DNA from: Roseovarius sp.
Lineage (GTDB): Bacteria; Pseudomonadota; Alphaproteobacteria; Rhodobacterales; Rhodobacteraceae
DNA length: 64,000 nt
Assembly (NCBI GenBank): GCA_029212365.1
Contig: JARGOC010000017.1
Span: 24,327-88,326 of the forward strand
Direction of reading: 5' to 3'
Below, piece after piece: positions 1-8,401 of the stretch. A program made the position numbers and the translations under genes. The first letter of the stretch is position 1, and each line of letters opens with the position of its first letter. Below the pieces are notes generated by a model, which did not search any database, was not told the DNA's origin, and was given only the letters and a program-made list of their open reading frames with translations.

Positions 1-541
1 AGTAGCCGCCCTTGAGGCCAGCGCGATGGCCCATATTGCCCATCTCATACTCAGAATCGGTGTTCCATGAGGCGTCGATTGCATCAACTTCGTAGGATAC
101 TTTGTTGATAGAATTTGAGAAACGCACATCGTCAAACAAGAAAAACTCAGCTTCGGGGCCCATATAGGCCACATCACCGATGCCCGAGGATTTCAGATAG
201 GCCTCGGCCTTTTGAGCGGTGCCACGTGGGTCACGGTTATACGGCTCGCCGGTGTCCGGCTCAACAACCGAGCAATGCACGCAGATCGTTTTCTCGGCAT
301 AGAAGGGGTCAACATAAGCGCTGTCGGTGTCCAGCATCAGCTTCATGTCTGAAGATTCAATGGATTTCCAACCGGCAATCGAAGAGCCATCAAACATGAA
401 GCCCTCTTCGATGAAATCTTCGTCCACTAGATCGGAGACGATGGTTACATGTTGCAGTTTGCCACGCGGGTCAGTGAAACGGATATCAACATATTCGATA
501 TCTCCGTCCGCGATGGTCTTGAGCAGGTCTGTCGCGCTCAT
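1..541 (-). CDS. glnA: Glutamine synthetase type I, N-terminal part (cut by window edge)
   Basis: ATP-dependent synthesis of glutamine from glutamate and ammonia in the cytoplasm. Only the first 180 codons lie in the window; the gene continues past base 1. The start is the ATG at 541-539, preceded by an AAGGAAG ribosome-binding site. The product begins MSATDLLKTI, carries the GS beta-grasp segment FMFDGSSIAGW near residues 48-58 and reaches the start of the catalytic domain with PEAEFFLFDD. It lies 28 bp downstream of glnB on the same strand, the usual alphaproteobacterial glnB-glnA operon. The GS-modifying enzyme gene glnE lies 8 kb away, beyond a mobile island. Confidence 0.96.
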   Translation of the reverse strand, partial: MSATDLLKTIADGDIEYVDIRFTDPRGKLQHVTIVSDLVDEDFIEEGFMFDGSSIAGWKSIESSDMKLMLDTDSAYVDPFYAEKTICVHCSVVEPDTGEPYNRDPRGTAQKAEAYLKSSGIGDVAYMGPEAEFFLFDDVRFSNSINKVSYEVDAIDASWNTDSEYEMGNMGHRAGLKGGY

Positions 542-569
542 GGCAGTCTTCCTTCAGTTTATGGGTGTC

Positions 570-1079
<510 letters not shown>

Positions 1080-2636
1080 ATGACCGAATTGCTAACCGCC
1101 GCCCAAATGCGCGCCGTTGAAAGGGCCGCGATTGAATCGGGACAGGTGACAGGCCTTGAACTGATGGAACGTGCCGGGCGCGGCGTGGTCGAGGCCGTGT
1201 TTGAAGAATGGCCCGAACTGGCCAAAACCGCCCACCGCGCCGTGGTTCTGTGCGGCCCCGGCAACAACGGCGGCGACGGGTTTGTCGTGGCTAGGTTGTT
1301 GAAGGAATGGGGCTGGGAGGTTGAGGTGTTTTTGTACGGTGATCCCGCCAAGCTGCCACCTGATGCGAAGGTGAATTATGATCGGTGGGTGCAGGACAAT
1401 CCTGTAAAACCCACCCTAGATGCAGCAGATGCAGTGCGCGATACTCATTTGCTGATTGATGCCCTGTTCGGAACTGGATTGACACGTGGGCTGGGCGAAG
1501 AGTTTGAAAGTATCTGGGAAGCTCACCTCGATTGTCTGGCGCAGAATACCCCAGTTGTCGCGGTCGATATCGCCTCGGGTATATGCGCAGACAGTGGGCT
1601 TGAACTCGGCTCATTTGCCTTCATGGCGCATATCGAGGTCAGTTTTCACCGACAGAAGCTCGGGCATCAATTGGGTGAGCGGTCAGGCGTTCCGAAGGTG
1701 AAAGATATCGGACTGGAAAGCTGGCAGCCGACTTGGCGATTGCGCAATGAGTTGGTGCGCCTTGTGAACATTCCGGCGGACGGTGATTTACCAGATCTGC
1801 TGAAGGCCATTGTTGATCACAAATACGACCACGGTCACGCCCTGATCCTCTCGGGTGGTGCGGGCAAAACCGGTGCCGCAAGATTGGCGGCGCGGGGGGC
1901 GCTGAGGATTGGGGCGGGGGTGGTGACGGTTGGTGTGCCGCCTTCGGCGCAGATGGAGGTGGCCGGGCAGATCACGGCCCTGATGTTGAAACGGATTGAG
2001 GGGGCTGATGGTCTGGCTGAAGTGTTGCAGGACAAGCGGATCAATGCGCTGTGTCTGGGGCCTGGGATGGGGCTTGAACGGGCGCGAGAGCTGGTGCCTG
2101 CGGTGTTGCGGCAAGGTGGGATTAAATCCCACCCTACGGTGTTGGATGCGGATGCGCTGTCGGCTTATAAGGATGACCCGGAGGCACTGTTTGACATGCT
2201 GCACGAGGGGTGCGTTTTGACGCCCCATGGCGGAGAGTTTGCGCGGCTTTTTCCGGATATTGCAGAAAAGCTGAGTGCTGTGCCCAGCGTAGGCCCGGCC
2301 TATTCCAAGGTGGATGCCACGCGCGCGGCGGCGAAGCGGGCGGGCTGTGTTGTGCTGTTCAAGGGGCCGGATACGGTGATTGCACATCCTGACGGGCGTT
2401 GTTCGATCAACTCGGCACGGTATGAACGCGCTGCCCCGTGGCTGGCCACAGCCGGTTCCGGCGATGTATTGGCGGGGTTCATAACCGGGCTTTTGGCGCG
2501 TGGGTTTGATCCGATGCAAGCGGCGGAAACCGCGGTGTGGTTGCATGTGGAATGTGCACGCAGTTTTGGGCCAGGATTGATTGCCGAGGATCTGCCCGAG
2601 CAATTGCCGCAAGTGTTCCGCGATTTAGAGGTTTAA
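1080..2636 (+). CDS. nnr: Bifunctional NAD(P)HX epimerase / ADP-dependent NAD(P)HX dehydratase
   Basis: Repairs hydrated NADH and NADPH. The N-terminal YjeF_N domain (about residues 1-215) epimerises R-NAD(P)HX; the C-terminal ribokinase-like domain (about 230-515) dehydrates the S form using ADP. Visible motifs are CGPGNNGGDGFV near residues 58-69 and ATAGSGDVLAG near 465. The length of 518 residues fits the fused bacterial form. The ATG at 1080 is chosen over an in-frame start 30 bp upstream because family members begin close to TELLTAAQMRAVE. An in-frame palindromic repeat sits inside the coding region at 2115-2138. Confidence 0.96.
   Translation: MTELLTAAQMRAVERAAIESGQVTGLELMERAGRGVVEAVFEEWPELAKTAHRAVVLCGPGNNGGDGFVVARLLKEWGWEVEVFLYGDPAKLPPDAKVNYDRWVQDNPVKPTLDAADAVRDTHLLIDALFGTGLTRGLGEEFESIWEAHLDCLAQNTPVVAVDIASGICADSGLELGSFAFMAHIEVSFHRQKLGHQLGERSGVPKVKDIGLESWQPTWRLRNELVRLVNIPADGDLPDLLKAIVDHKYDHGHALILSGGAGKTGAARLAARGALRIGAGVVTVGVPPSAQMEVAGQITALMLKRIEGADGLAEVLQDKRINALCLGPGMGLERARELVPAVLRQGGIKSHPTVLDADALSAYKDDPEALFDMLHEGCVLTPHGGEFARLFPDIAEKLSAVPSVGPAYSKVDATRAAAKRAGCVVLFKGPDTVIAHPDGRCSINSARYERAAPWLATAGSGDVLAGFITGLLARGFDPMQAAETAVWLHVECARSFGPGLIAEDLPEQLPQVFRDLEV
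2115..2138 (+). repeat. REP-like palindrome GGTGGGAT/ATCCCACC + CTACG inside nnr
   Basis: A near-perfect palindrome (GGTGGGATT then AAATCCCACC) followed by CTACG, lying in frame within nnr where it encodes Gly-Ile-Lys-Ser-His-Pro-Thr. The same pattern, with GGTGGGGT/ACCCCACC arms and the same CTACG tail, recurs at 14663-14686. This indicates a dispersed short repeat family rather than chance. Confidence 0.6.
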
Positions 2637-2680
2637 AGCGTTTCGCGTAAACCTGATTTAGAGGTTTTGCCCCAAACGCT
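2637..2680. repeat. Nested palindrome (REP-like) after nnr
   Basis: Outer arms AGCGTTT (2637-2643) and AAACGCT (2674-2680) enclose inner arms AAACCT (2649-2654) and AGGTTT (2662-2667). The 13-mer GATTTAGAGGTTT also occurs twice, at 2622-2634 (across the nnr stop) and 2655-2667. The layout resembles short intergenic palindromes common in alphaproteobacterial genomes; that likeness is from memory. Confidence 0.55.
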
Positions 2681-2770
2681 GACACCCTTCATATGTCGCG
2701 CTGAATATCGCCTTTTGCCTGGCTTAGGTGAAGGGCGATACGCTCTGGGCCATGACCAACCGACAAGATA

Positions 2771-2798
2771 AAAACCCGGTACCCGAACCGGGGTTTTG
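2771..2798. terminator. Bidirectional rho-independent terminator
   Basis: Stem AAAACCCGGT (2771-2780) pairs with ACCGGGGTTTT (2787-2797) with a one-base bulge and a six-base loop. A-rich and T-rich flanks allow function in both directions. It lies between the convergent nnr and Hint-domain genes. Confidence 0.75.
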
Positions 2799-2817
2799 CC
2801 CTGCGGTGATGGCGAGG

Positions 2818-3342
2818 TCAGGCGGCTTGAGGGGCCTGTGCTGCATGGTGTGCCGCTGCATCGCTGGCCACTTCCAGGCCGTCTACATAAAGGATATGCG
2901 GGCGGTCAAAATCAAGCTCATAGAGCGTCATGTCCTGTTCGCCCTCGTCGGTGATGAATTCGCCATCAATCAGACGATGTGCTTCAATCAAGGCGGCACC
3001 AACGGAGCTGAACATCGCGGATGCACGCCAGTCACGGATCAAAACTGGCTGGCCTGCAGGCAATAGAACGTCACGTTCAGGGCGGGTATGACCCAGTGAT
3101 CCTGCCTGAATGCGTACTGCACGGGTGGTGATCTTGCGACTGCGCACAGATGTGACACGCGCCACGCCGCTATCACGCGTGATGACCCGGTCACCGACGC
3201 TCAGCTCTGATACCGGCTTTTCGCCATCAAGCGTCAGGATGTAGCTGTCAGATTGCAGACCCGACACTTCGGAAGTTGGGGATTCATTAAGGGTACCTTT
3301 GGGATTTTTCCCATCGATACGCCCGACCGTTTTCGGTTTCAT
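2818..3342 (-). CDS. Hint-domain protein (Hint_2 type, roseobacter family)
   Basis: A 174-residue protein with a Hint (hedgehog/intein) domain. The block SYILTLDGEKPVSELSVGDR around residues 33-52 is the typical Hint opening, followed by VITRDSGVARVTSV and a histidine-containing HILYVDGLEVAS stretch near 150. The usual catalytic Cys at the Hint N-terminus is not evident (Ser-Tyr-Ile-Leu there), so self-splicing or self-cleavage is doubtful. Such stand-alone Hint proteins are frequent in Rhodobacteraceae and have no firm function. It is transcribed toward nnr and ends before the shared terminator. Confidence 0.85.
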   Translation of the reverse strand: MKPKTVGRIDGKNPKGTLNESPTSEVSGLQSDSYILTLDGEKPVSELSVGDRVITRDSGVARVTSVRSRKITTRAVRIQAGSLGHTRPERDVLLPAGQPVLIRDWRASAMFSSVGAALIEAHRLIDGEFITDEGEQDMTLYELDFDRPHILYVDGLEVASDAAAHHAAQAPQAA

Positions 3343-3513
3343 GGCGTTTCTCGCTTTAACACTGCCTCAGTATTTTCAACAGAATATGGCAAGAATCGGT
3401 TAATGTCGTGCCTTTTTTCGTACACGCCCTGAAAAAAGCGCATTTTTTACCCTCGCATCCGGCAATCGGCTTTGTTAGAGAGCAGCAACACGCGCATGGC
3501 TGCGTGGCAAAGT

Positions 3514-3597
3514 GCGGGTGTGGCGGAATTGGTAGACGCACCAGATTTAGGTTCTGGCGCCTATGGCGTGGGGGTTCGAGTCCCTTCACCCGCACCA
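3514..3597 (+). tRNA. tRNA-Leu (anticodon UAG)
   Basis: Acceptor arms GCGGGTG (3514-3520) and CACCCGC (3587-3593) pair perfectly. Leucine-type features are the long variable arm and the anticodon loop ATTTAGG with TAG. The T-loop is GGTTCGAGTCC and the CCA end is encoded. Its 3' half is overlapped on the other strand by the recombinase remnant, marking it as a genomic-island attachment site. Confidence 0.97.
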
Positions 3598-4391
3598 TAA
3601 TAGATTTTACCTTCAGAAAGACCCCTCAACACCTTGAATGGTAAGGCTGTTTTGGGTGTTCTAGCGCCCTCGATTCGATGGTATTCAAAACGGTCTGTGA
3701 ACGCCAATCTGAGCAGTGTTCTGCGCAACGTGATGTCGCCACTTTCCCAGATTTTCCATGGGCTTGCGAGGAATCGCATGGCGTGTTCTAGCCGCTCTTC
3801 GTAGCTATGCTGTTTTGGAGTGGTTTGGATCAGCCCATCTTGCAAAGATGCCTTGGATTTCTCGAACTGGCTGATCTTTTCTTCGTAGGCTGTGATGACG
3901 CGGCTGTTCGTTGCATCAAGAATCCGCTCTAACAATTTATCAATTTGATCTTCGACCTCGGCAACTTGGCGCTTGGCTGAGAGGGCTGCATCTTTGCTCT
4001 GAGCAAGGCGGGCGTTCCATGTTTTGTGAAACATGGCATGCGCCAGTTTGAGTAGTGACCGTGATGGCTGGAGTGTTTTGACCACCTCGCCAAAATCGCC
4101 TTCCAGCTTATTGCGTGGAATGGATTTGCCGTAGCTGTCACAGGCTTTGGTTTGGCATAGATAATAGGCGTAGTGTTTGCGCTTTCCCTTCGCCCAAGCT
4201 GATCTGTAAGGCACACCACAATCAGCGCAGCAGACAAAACCACGCAGCGCAAAATCCTCGCCGATATCCTTACGGGCAGGGGCAAGCGAGGCACCTTTAC
4301 GTCGCGGTTGAACCCTTTCGTAGGTCTCCATCGAGTTCAAGGAGGCATGTTGTCCCTTCACCCAATTTAGCCCGTAGGCTTCTGAACAGAG
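3561..4391 (-). pseudogene. Large serine recombinase, C-terminal remnant
   Basis: The reading frame corresponds to the C-terminal half of a large serine integrase: a zinc-ribbon region with CADC and CQTKAC pairs (residues about 45-75 of the annotated ORF), then a coiled-coil segment rich in Glu, Lys and Gln. The catalytic N-terminal resolvase domain is absent. The frame opens just after a TAG at 4392-4394, in the middle of a segment that homologues continue upstream, and the nominal GTG at 4361 is probably not a real start. The last residues, GAGEGTRTPTP, are translated antisense through the tRNA-Leu gene, a hallmark of integrases that complete their reading frame in the attachment site. It is probably inactive. 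Confidence 0.85.
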
Positions 4392-4425
4392 CTAACCTAA
4401 ATTAGCGGACTCGATGGGGAGCAGG

Positions 4426-4578
4426 TCACTCCCTGTCCCATGCGGCATGAAGTATTCGAGTCATAATAAGTAAGCCGATGGCAGTACCAAAATACTCTTC
4501 AATCGAAAATGCCAGATAGGCAGCTGTTGCGAATACAATCAGCCCGAGAATATCCAGCGGTTTGAATTTTTTTAGCAT
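4426..4578 (-). CDS. Small putative membrane protein (50 aa)
   Basis: A short frame starting ATG at 4578-4576 and ending TGA at 4428-4426. The product begins MLKKFKPLDILGL and has two hydrophobic stretches, about residues 9-24 (LDILGLIVFATAAYLA) and 30-42 (FGTAIGLLIMTRI), with a basic N-terminus and charged tail WDRE. A modest AAAGG ribosome-binding site lies about 6 bp upstream. I do not recognise it. It sits between the recombinase remnant and parE, and its AT-richer composition suits the island. Coding status rests on hydrophobic pattern and start context only. Confidence 0.5.
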   Translation of the reverse strand: MLKKFKPLDILGLIVFATAAYLAFSIEEYFGTAIGLLIMTRILHAAWDRE

Positions 4579-4725
4579 AGACGTTGCCTTTTTCACCAAA
4601 GTCTGTCGTTTGGTTGAACCCTTTTGCGTCTACTTCTTCCGATAATCTGCGCTGACTCTCAAGGCCACCGCACAATACCCATCAGAGTTGTTCAGGGTTA
4701 ACATTTGGTTACCTTTGCATTCCGA

Positions 4726-5043
4726 TTAACCGTCGATCCGGTCAAGAATGGCTTTCCAGTTTTGCCGTGCGCCGAGTATGCGGATCACATCAAGCGTATC
4801 CGCATCAATCCGGTAGATGATCAGATGTGATCCGTTTGGATGAATCCGCACAGTTGGAGAAAATTCTGGGTATTCTCGCGCCATGGTTGGCATTGCGCAC
4901 AGTGCGTTCATGCTTTCGCCCAGCCCATCAAGATAAGTGTCGGCTTGATCAGGCGACCACGTTTGAGCGCTGTAAAGCCAGATATCTTCCAGATCAGTTT
5001 GGGCTTGAGGCGTGAGCCGCAGGGGCAGCTCAGCTTTGGCCAT
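4726..5043 (-). CDS. parE: Type II toxin, RelE/ParE family
   Basis: A 105-residue ParE/RelE-fold toxin; ParE-type members poison DNA gyrase, RelE-type members cleave ribosome-bound mRNA. Family features are the N-terminal LRLTPQAQTDLEDIWLYSA helix pair, MAREYPEF in the middle, and the C-terminal beta strands HLIIYRIDADTLDVIRILGARQNW. Its start overlaps the end of the upstream antitoxin gene by 14 bp, the standard translationally coupled arrangement. Confidence 0.92.
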   Translation of the reverse strand: MAKAELPLRLTPQAQTDLEDIWLYSAQTWSPDQADTYLDGLGESMNALCAMPTMAREYPEFSPTVRIHPNGSHLIIYRIDADTLDVIRILGARQNWKAILDRIDG

Positions 5044-5275
5044 GGCGCTGATGCATCCCAGCCTTGAAGGCTGTCATATCGAAAGGCTGCGCATCCCCGC
5101 TGGCAAGACCGTCGTCAATCGCGCGTTGCAGCGTGGCAATCGCATCTTGGCGATCCTGATCTTTGCGGATGAGGTGGCGCACATAATCGCTGGCATTGGC
5201 AAATGTGCCACTACCAGCCTGATCTTCCACCCAACTCTTCATCGGATCGGGAAGTGAAACATTCATCGTGGCCAT
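5030..5275 (-). CDS. parD: Type II antitoxin, ParD family
   Basis: An 81-residue ribbon-helix-helix antitoxin beginning MATMNVSLPDPMKSWVEDQ, with the ParD signature ASDYVRHLIRKDQ around residues 31-43 and a flexible acidic toxin-binding C-terminus. The ATG at 5275-5273 is chosen because a GAGGGT ribosome-binding site precedes it and homologues begin there; an upstream in-frame start at 5341 lacks support. It is expected to bind its own promoter and to neutralise the downstream ParE. Confidence 0.92.
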   Translation of the reverse strand: MATMNVSLPDPMKSWVEDQAGSGTFANASDYVRHLIRKDQDRQDAIATLQRAIDDGLASGDAQPFDMTAFKAGMHQRHGQS

Positions 5276-5376
5276 GGGATTACCCTCTTTCATACGTTCA
5301 GAATACCGCACTTTGGCAATCTTTGTCAAATTTATTGGCAAAGCCTGTCATGCTCTTAAGGTGAGTATAATAACGC

Positions 5377-5426
5377 GATAGCAACACGCGCTATCCACCC
5401 CAAATGGTTGTACGCCATTTGGGGTG
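5377..5426. repeat. Two adjacent inverted repeats upstream of the island membrane-protein gene
   Basis: First repeat: GATAGC (5377-5382) and GCTATC (5390-5395), 7-bp spacer. Directly abutting it is a perfect 12-bp repeat, CACCCCAAATGG (5396-5407) and CCATTTGGGGTG (5415-5426), also with a 7-bp spacer. The second lies just in front of the ATG at 5448 and includes the alternative GTG start at 5424. No T-run follows, so an operator, recombination site or mRNA structure is likelier than a terminator. Confidence 0.6.
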
Positions 5427-5447
5427 AGTGATATATTGTCTAGTAGA

Positions 5448-6782
5448 ATGGAAGATACCTGGAAGACATTCACTGACACCTTCAATAATCGCGAGCTTGC
5501 GATTGGCATCTGGATGTCGTTGGGGTTTGTCGTATGCATGATGCATTCGAAAATTCGCCCATCTTTGTGGGGCGTTTTCGCATCATTATTGAATCGAAAG
5601 CTATTGGTTCTCTTTGGTGTGTTTGCTTTGAATGTTGCCGCGTTGTGCATCATCTACCAAGCCTTCGGGCTTTGGACGCGAGAGCAGCTCCCAGCCACGG
5701 TTCTATGGTATTTCTTGTCTGGCTGCGCACTTCTTGCCAGAGCGCTATCTGCGAAAGAGGATGAAGGCTACTTTCGGAAGCTTATACGCGATAGCATCGG
5801 CGTAGCCCTCTTGTTTGAGTTCATTGTTGTGGCTTACTCGTTCAGCCTTTTGACTGAACTGGTGCTTTTCCCACTTTTGTTCTTGCTGGGTGGTACATTG
5901 GTGATCGCCGAAACAGATGAAAAATACGCTCAGGTCAAGACACTCCTGCAATGGTGTTTAACGCTGTTTTTGTTGGCTTTTCTCTGGCAATCGATGTCGG
6001 GTATATGGAGTAATTGGGATGCGTTTTATACAACCACAACCGCACGGAATTTCATTTTGCCTGTGCTTTTGACCATCGGCTCAATCCCATGCTTTTATGC
6101 TTGGTATTGCTATTCGCATATTGAACAGGCGCGTATCCAAATTGACTTCAAGTCGTTCCAATCGGATGAGTTGAAGCAATATGCGAGGAAACGCTTTTTG
6201 CTCATTTTTATGGCACGTCCGTGGCTTCTACGACGGGCTATTCGACAGTTCCATTCTATGCCAGCGAGAGAAAATGACGATGTAGATCAGATCATTCTGG
6301 ATATTTACAAATATGAACGCGAAGCAGAAAACCCACCCGATGTTAATCCACGCGATGGTTGGAGCCCTTATTTGGCCAGAGAGTTTTTGACAGAGTTCGG
6401 GCTTCGAACAAATGACTACCACAGTGGTTTCGAAGGTGAGTGGTGGGCAAGCTCCGACTATGCTGATCTTGATGATTACATTCTCCCAAACAATGCCGCC
6501 TTCTACTTGGAGGGAACTGAAGACGCTGTCACGAAGCTTAAGCTAACGGGAAAATTCAGGGACGAATTCGACAGCACAGAGGCCATCGCTCAGCTTAGAG
6601 TAATTGCCGTAGGACTCTTTGAGAAGGCTGGCCTAGATGAACCCAGCGACATTCAAGAACTTATCCCCTCATCTGAGCCGTTTCGAGTACGGTCACAGCA
6701 GCACGACACACAAATAGACGCGTGGTTAGAACGCTATCCAAGCGGCACTGGATTTGAGATTTTTCTGACGCTAGCTCGATAG
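5448..6782 (+). CDS. Unknown polytopic membrane protein with cytosolic C-terminal domain
   Basis: I do not recognise this family. The N-terminal half holds about six to seven hydrophobic segments (near residues 20-40, 50-72, 80-97, 112-150, 165-185, 198-220 counted from ATG 5448). A soluble half of about 220 residues follows, rich in acidic and aromatic residues, with FEGEWWASSDYADLDDYI. The start may instead be GTG 5424, inside the right arm of an inverted repeat; neither start has a clear ribosome-binding site. It is AT-richer than the chromosome around it, and its 3' end overlaps the convergent relaxase gene by 12 bp. Placement between a toxin-antitoxin pair and mobilisation genes marks it as island cargo; a phage-defence or conjugation role is only a guess. 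Confidence 0.8.
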   Translation: MEDTWKTFTDTFNNRELAIGIWMSLGFVVCMMHSKIRPSLWGVFASLLNRKLLVLFGVFALNVAALCIIYQAFGLWTREQLPATVLWYFLSGCALLARALSAKEDEGYFRKLIRDSIGVALLFEFIVVAYSFSLLTELVLFPLLFLLGGTLVIAETDEKYAQVKTLLQWCLTLFLLAFLWQSMSGIWSNWDAFYTTTTARNFILPVLLTIGSIPCFYAWYCYSHIEQARIQIDFKSFQSDELKQYARKRFLLIFMARPWLLRRAIRQFHSMPARENDDVDQIILDIYKYEREAENPPDVNPRDGWSPYLAREFLTEFGLRTNDYHSGFEGEWWASSDYADLDDYILPNNAAFYLEGTEDAVTKLKLTGKFRDEFDSTEAIAQLRVIAVGLFEKAGLDEPSDIQELIPSSEPFRVRSQQHDTQIDAWLERYPSGTGFEIFLTLAR

Positions 6783-8048
6783 ATCGATACCGCGATTGCG
6801 GCGATGCGTTTGATCCTTAGAATGCAGATTAGTTTGATCCAACCGTCGCAATGATGCGGCAACCTCACGGGCAAGGATTTTACGATCTTCTCTCTGTTTT
6901 GAGCGCAGGGCAGCAAACCGTTCCTGCAGCGCCCGCCGATCTCGCATTTGAGCAGCGATCAGACCATCGCGTTGCGCTTGATCGCGTTTGTTGCATTCTA
7001 ATGCTTCACGGATGTTACTGTCTTCGATGGTTTTACGTTTTCCTCTGAACCAATCAAACACACCGCGTAGCCCCTTAGAGAAGCGATCTTGTCGAACCTT
7101 GGCCTCTTGTACCCAGCGTTTGGTTTGGCCTTGTTGGAGGCTTTGGCGCTCTAAGCGATGAACTCGTACCAGCGCATCTCGATCCGCATAGATCGGCGAG
7201 AGTTGATCGTCATGACGTGCTTTTACCTGTCCGATATAACTGCGCATCTGATCAGAGATTGTTCTGCGAAGAGAGATGCGGGTGTCTTCGACGCAGGGCA
7301 GATGTTCAGGTGATCCAAGTTTGGCTTTGACCTCTTTCGTACTCACGCCCGTCCACTTGGACAGTGAGTAGATATTCCCCTCATAATCCAGCGCGACAAA
7401 GCCACGTCGATCTCCCTTGGCAAGGACATAGCCTCGATCCTCCAAAGCATGTTGCAAGCCCTTGAGACTGTCTGAGCGTTCCCATGCCTGCCTAAATACC
7501 TGTTTGATCTCACGCGGATCAATGCCCTGACGTTTGGCTTGTTGCCATTCCGCCAAGGTGAAGTTGAGGGGGTTCTTATTGCCGTATGTTGCCAACCCAT
7601 CGGGGAGTGGCCAACCATGATCCAAGTACAACTGACGCGACATATCCCGCTGCTTCAATTTGAAGTGGGGGAGGTTGATGGCTTTCATCTCATCCACGTC
7701 AATGCGTGACCACACCACATGCGCATGGCGACGGCCTTCTTTTTCATGGAATACAATCGCGCGGGGTTGGTTCGGTAGACCAAGTTTCTCTTCGATGCGA
7801 TCCGCCGCGTCAAAGAATGCCTGTTCAGACACATCATGATCCGCAGGGGGATTGAGGCTGACCGAAAAGAGATATTGCTTGCATTGGGTTGCTTTGGAGA
7901 TGGCGTAGGATTCCGATAAAGCGCCATGCAAATCACCCGCAACAAAGCCTCTTACTTGTGCGAGCGTGACGTGATCATTGTCACGATCATTCATTAGGTG
8001 ATCTGACAATGCCGAAGCGCCAGAGCGTTGTGAGGCCACAATGATCAT
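6771..8048 (-). CDS. Relaxase / mobilisation nuclease (MobA/VirD2-like)
   Basis: Nicks the transfer origin and pilots single-stranded DNA during mobilisation. The N-terminal relaxase domain shows the three-histidine metal site: HEKEGRRHAHVVWSRID, near residues 101-117. The nucleophilic Tyr cannot be assigned with confidence; Tyr48 and Tyr59 are the first candidates. The C-terminal 200 residues are basic and helical. The start ATG at 8048 overlaps the mobC stop as ATGA, which favours it over an upstream in-frame start. No type IV secretion genes are nearby, so transfer would need a helper element. Confidence 0.88.
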   Translation of the reverse strand: MIIVASQRSGASALSDHLMNDRDNDHVTLAQVRGFVAGDLHGALSESYAISKATQCKQYLFSVSLNPPADHDVSEQAFFDAADRIEEKLGLPNQPRAIVFHEKEGRRHAHVVWSRIDVDEMKAINLPHFKLKQRDMSRQLYLDHGWPLPDGLATYGNKNPLNFTLAEWQQAKRQGIDPREIKQVFRQAWERSDSLKGLQHALEDRGYVLAKGDRRGFVALDYEGNIYSLSKWTGVSTKEVKAKLGSPEHLPCVEDTRISLRRTISDQMRSYIGQVKARHDDQLSPIYADRDALVRVHRLERQSLQQGQTKRWVQEAKVRQDRFSKGLRGVFDWFRGKRKTIEDSNIREALECNKRDQAQRDGLIAAQMRDRRALQERFAALRSKQREDRKILAREVAASLRRLDQTNLHSKDQTHRRNRGIDLSS

Positions 8049-8401
8049 GACTTGATCCCCAGAGCTTCGATCAAGGTAGCCCGCATCCAAGCCACCTCTG
8101 CGATGGCTTCACACAAATCCTTTTCCAGCGCATCATCCAAGACAAGCGTGCCTTGATTGAGGTGTTTAGCGATCTGATTCAGATTGTTCGCGGTGCGCGA
8201 TTGCCCCAGCCGAGCCAATATCTCAGCCAACAGCCTTTGCTCGGCAACAGGTGGCTTGCGCCTTTTGCGATAAGTTGGAGCCTTATCCGCGAAAACCACG
8301 GACTTGACGTAGGACGCCAAGGGCATTGATCCGGCCTGCGTCTCCAGCCGTTGGCGTTCATCTTCACTCAATCGCAATGAAAACGGGGCAGGGCGGCTCA
8401 T
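8045..8401 (-). CDS. mobC: Mobilisation accessory protein, MobC-like
   Basis: A 118-residue protein beginning MSRPAPFSLRLSEDERQRLE, a ribbon-helix-helix type N-terminus, followed by the MobC motif region with SRTANNLNQIAKHLNQG near residues 68-84. MobC proteins bind the transfer origin and help the relaxase open the nick region. It overlaps the upstream unknown gene by 4 bp and the relaxase by 4 bp, so the three genes are one translationally coupled operon. Confidence 0.88.
   Translation of the reverse strand: MSRPAPFSLRLSEDERQRLETQAGSMPLASYVKSVVFADKAPTYRKRRKPPVAEQRLLAEILARLGQSRTANNLNQIAKHLNQGTLVLDDALEKDLCEAIAEVAWMRATLIEALGIKS

Noticed and set aside
1788..2612. 274-codon minus-strand frame within nnr
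   Set aside because: Arg/His-rich translation typical of the complement of a GC-rich gene; Nnr covers the region convincingly.
3356..3644. Two short frames crossing tRNA-Leu (one ending in a VRVKGLEPPRHRRQN-type string)
   Set aside because: These are translations of the tRNA gene itself, a well-known annotation artefact.
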